NCBI GenBank assembly: GCA_947489685.1
Contig: CANLEM010000001.1
Coordinates: forward strand, 372,001-436,000
Direction of reading: 5' to 3'
Source of the DNA: an uncultured Aquimarina sp.
GTDB taxonomy: Bacteria > Bacteroidota > Bacteroidia > Flavobacteriales > Flavobacteriaceae
Length of the DNA: 64,000 nucleotides
Part shown: positions 62,867 through 64,000 of the stretch, in pieces
Numbering within the stretch: the stretch's first letter is position 1
Layout of the letters: every line of letters starts with the position of its first letter
Made by a program: the position numbers and the translations under genes
Notes under the pieces: model-generated
Databases searched by the model: none
What the model saw: the letters and a program-made list of their open reading frames with translations, nothing else
What the model was told of the DNA's origin: nothing

Positions 62867-64000
62867 ATGAAAACAAAACTAGTAGCAGGATTAATTGCCA
62901 TATTAGGCATACAGGGGTATGCACAAATCAATTTTGAAAAAGGGTATTTTATTAATAATGCAGGTACAAAAACCGAATGCCTGATCAAAAATGTGGATTG
63001 GAAAGACAATCCAACAAAATTTACTTATAAACTTACAGCAGATAATGAAGAACGTAGTGCCGTAATAAGTATGGTAAAAGAGTTCGCCATCCACAACACT
63101 TCTAAATATGTTAGGGCTACCGTGCAGATGGATAGGTCGTCAGAACAAATAGAGCGACTTACTGTAGATAAAAATCCAGTATTTAAAGAAGAAACCTTGT
63201 TTTTGAAATTGTTGGTCGAAGGAAAAGCAAACCTATACCATTATGAAGAAAGCAATTTAAGAAGACTTTTCTATCAAGTAGATGGAGGAGAAATCAAACA
63301 ATTAGTGTATAAAAAATATAAATCAACGCAGAGATATCAAAACCGAAATATAGAAGCAATATCTACAAATAACCATTATAAACAACAAATATGGATCGAT
63401 GTGCAATGTAGCGAAATGACTGTAAAGGATGCTGAAAAAGCGGAGTACCGTAAGAATAGTTTGATCAAATATTTTATCAAATATAACACCTGTATTAATC
63501 CTGATTTTGTAATGACTACAAAAGGTCCTGAAAAAGATGTTTTTAATCTAACGATCAGACCAGGAATACGTCTTGCATCATTTTCTGTAGACAACAGTGT
63601 AAATGATTTAAGAGATATTGATTTTGGAGCTAAAGCAAGTGCTAGTTTTGGAATAGAATTAGAATATGTATTGCCTTTTAATCATGGAAAGTGGTCGGTG
63701 CTTTTGGAACCTACATATCAAGCGTACAAAGCAGATAAGTTTATTAGGTATTTTCAATCAGCATTATTAACGATTGAAACAGATGTTACTGCAGAGTATG
63801 CATCGATCGAAATTCCTTTGGGAATACGGCACTACTTTATTTTAAATAAAGATTCAAAATTGTTTATAGATGGAGGGTTAGTGCTTAGCGATATTGCAAT
63901 TGATTCGGGCATAGATTTTGAAGATGATCGAGCGAGAGACCTAACTATTGAAAGTGGGCAAACAGGAAATAATTTCTTTATAGGTTTTGGGTATAAGTAT
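62867..64000 (+). CDS. Exported outer-membrane beta-barrel-like protein (3' end outside window)
   Basis: The frame is open for 378 codons to the window edge. A signal peptide (ends GYAQ) is followed by a soluble region (INFEKGYFINNAGTKTECLI at 20-40, with a Trp-rich turn NVDWKDNPTKF). From about residue 225, alternating strands begin (FNLTIRPGIRLASFSVD, KASASFGIELEYVLPF, WSVLLEPTYQAYKA, IPLGIRHYF) that look like an OmpW/PorT-type barrel. This two-part architecture is common in Flavobacteriia; members are sometimes mislabelled tRNA modification GTPase. Its function is not known. Confidence 0.8.
   Translation, partial: MKTKLVAGLIAILGIQGYAQINFEKGYFINNAGTKTECLIKNVDWKDNPTKFTYKLTADNEERSAVISMVKEFAIHNTSKYVRATVQMDRSSEQIERLTVDKNPVFKEETLFLKLLVEGKANLYHYEESNLRRLFYQVDGGEIKQLVYKKYKSTQRYQNRNIEAISTNNHYKQQIWIDVQCSEMTVKDAEKAEYRKNSLIKYFIKYNTCINPDFVMTTKGPEKDVFNLTIRPGIRLASFSVDNSVNDLRDIDFGAKASASFGIELEYVLPFNHGKWSVLLEPTYQAYKADKFIRYFQSALLTIETDVTAEYASIEIPLGIRHYFILNKDSKLFIDGGLVLSDIAIDSGIDFEDDRARDLTIESGQTGNNFFIGFGYKY

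Overview
This window is AT-rich chromosomal DNA from a member of the Flavobacteriia (Bacteroidota). An Aquimarina-like marine genus is my guess, not a demonstrated identity. The evidence is: three exported proteins end in type IX secretion (T9SS) type A sorting domains (40-54 kb); promoters fit the Bacteroidetes TAnnTTTG -7 consensus; there is a single-chain ornithine-lipid synthase of OlsF type; and membrane-anchored AraC regulators, RHS/YD-repeat proteins and DUF4199/DUF4286/DUF6428-type genes are present. No rRNA, tRNA, CRISPR array, transposase or integrase was recognised.

Layout. 0-0.9 kb: the end of a DUF6973-like protein with a cysteine-rich tail, then a 66-residue peptide with a double-glycine-type leader. 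0.96-3.7 kb: a serine hydrolase, an Xre-type membrane regulator and an unknown gene. 3.9-14.3 kb: an accessory block (membrane AraC regulator, exported fibre-like protein, two large RHS/YD proteins, DUF4253 protein) lying between the real mfd 3' end and a second, orphan copy of the mfd 3' end in the same orientation. This looks like an island or recombination footprint. 14.3-18.8 kb: mfd and a class V aminotransferase. 19.1-21.5 kb: a complete Sdp-type (SdpC/SdpA/SdpB) peptide-toxin locus. 21.9-25.6 kb: a TerB-like protein, then a minus-strand operon of coiled-coil protein, longin/roadblock-like protein, Ras-like small GTPase and hybrid histidine kinase. 25.9-34 kb: fbp, a GNAT, aspartokinase, olsF, a CarboxypepD_reg-like protein and two MscS channels.

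34-39.8 kb, all minus strand: an ars operon (arsR with a visible operator, DUF6428, GNAT, arsC, no efflux pump), then small housekeeping and stress genes, a LuxR-type membrane regulator, an HD-type protein and a 2-hydroxyacid dehydrogenase. 40-54.4 kb: a T9SS surface-protein block with two related adhesin-like proteins, a 2124-residue leucine-rich-repeat protein with a coupled lipoprotein, and two regulators sharing a nearly identical C-terminal HTH. Three of these genes carry the same tandem TGACACC boxes (10-bp period) about 75 bp before the start codon, which suggests a small regulon. 54.4-62.2 kb: core genes (Gfo/Idh/MocA oxidoreductase, cupin, thioesterase, mgtE, rsmA, DUF4286, TPR protein, serS). 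The right edge holds the start of an outer-membrane beta-barrel-like protein.

The strongest candidates for something new are the duplicated mfd tail flanking the RHS block, the Sdp locus with a cysteine-free predicted toxin, the GTPase/longin/kinase operon, and the tandem-box regulon with its duplicated regulator. All family names rest on reading the translated sequences, not on database searches.
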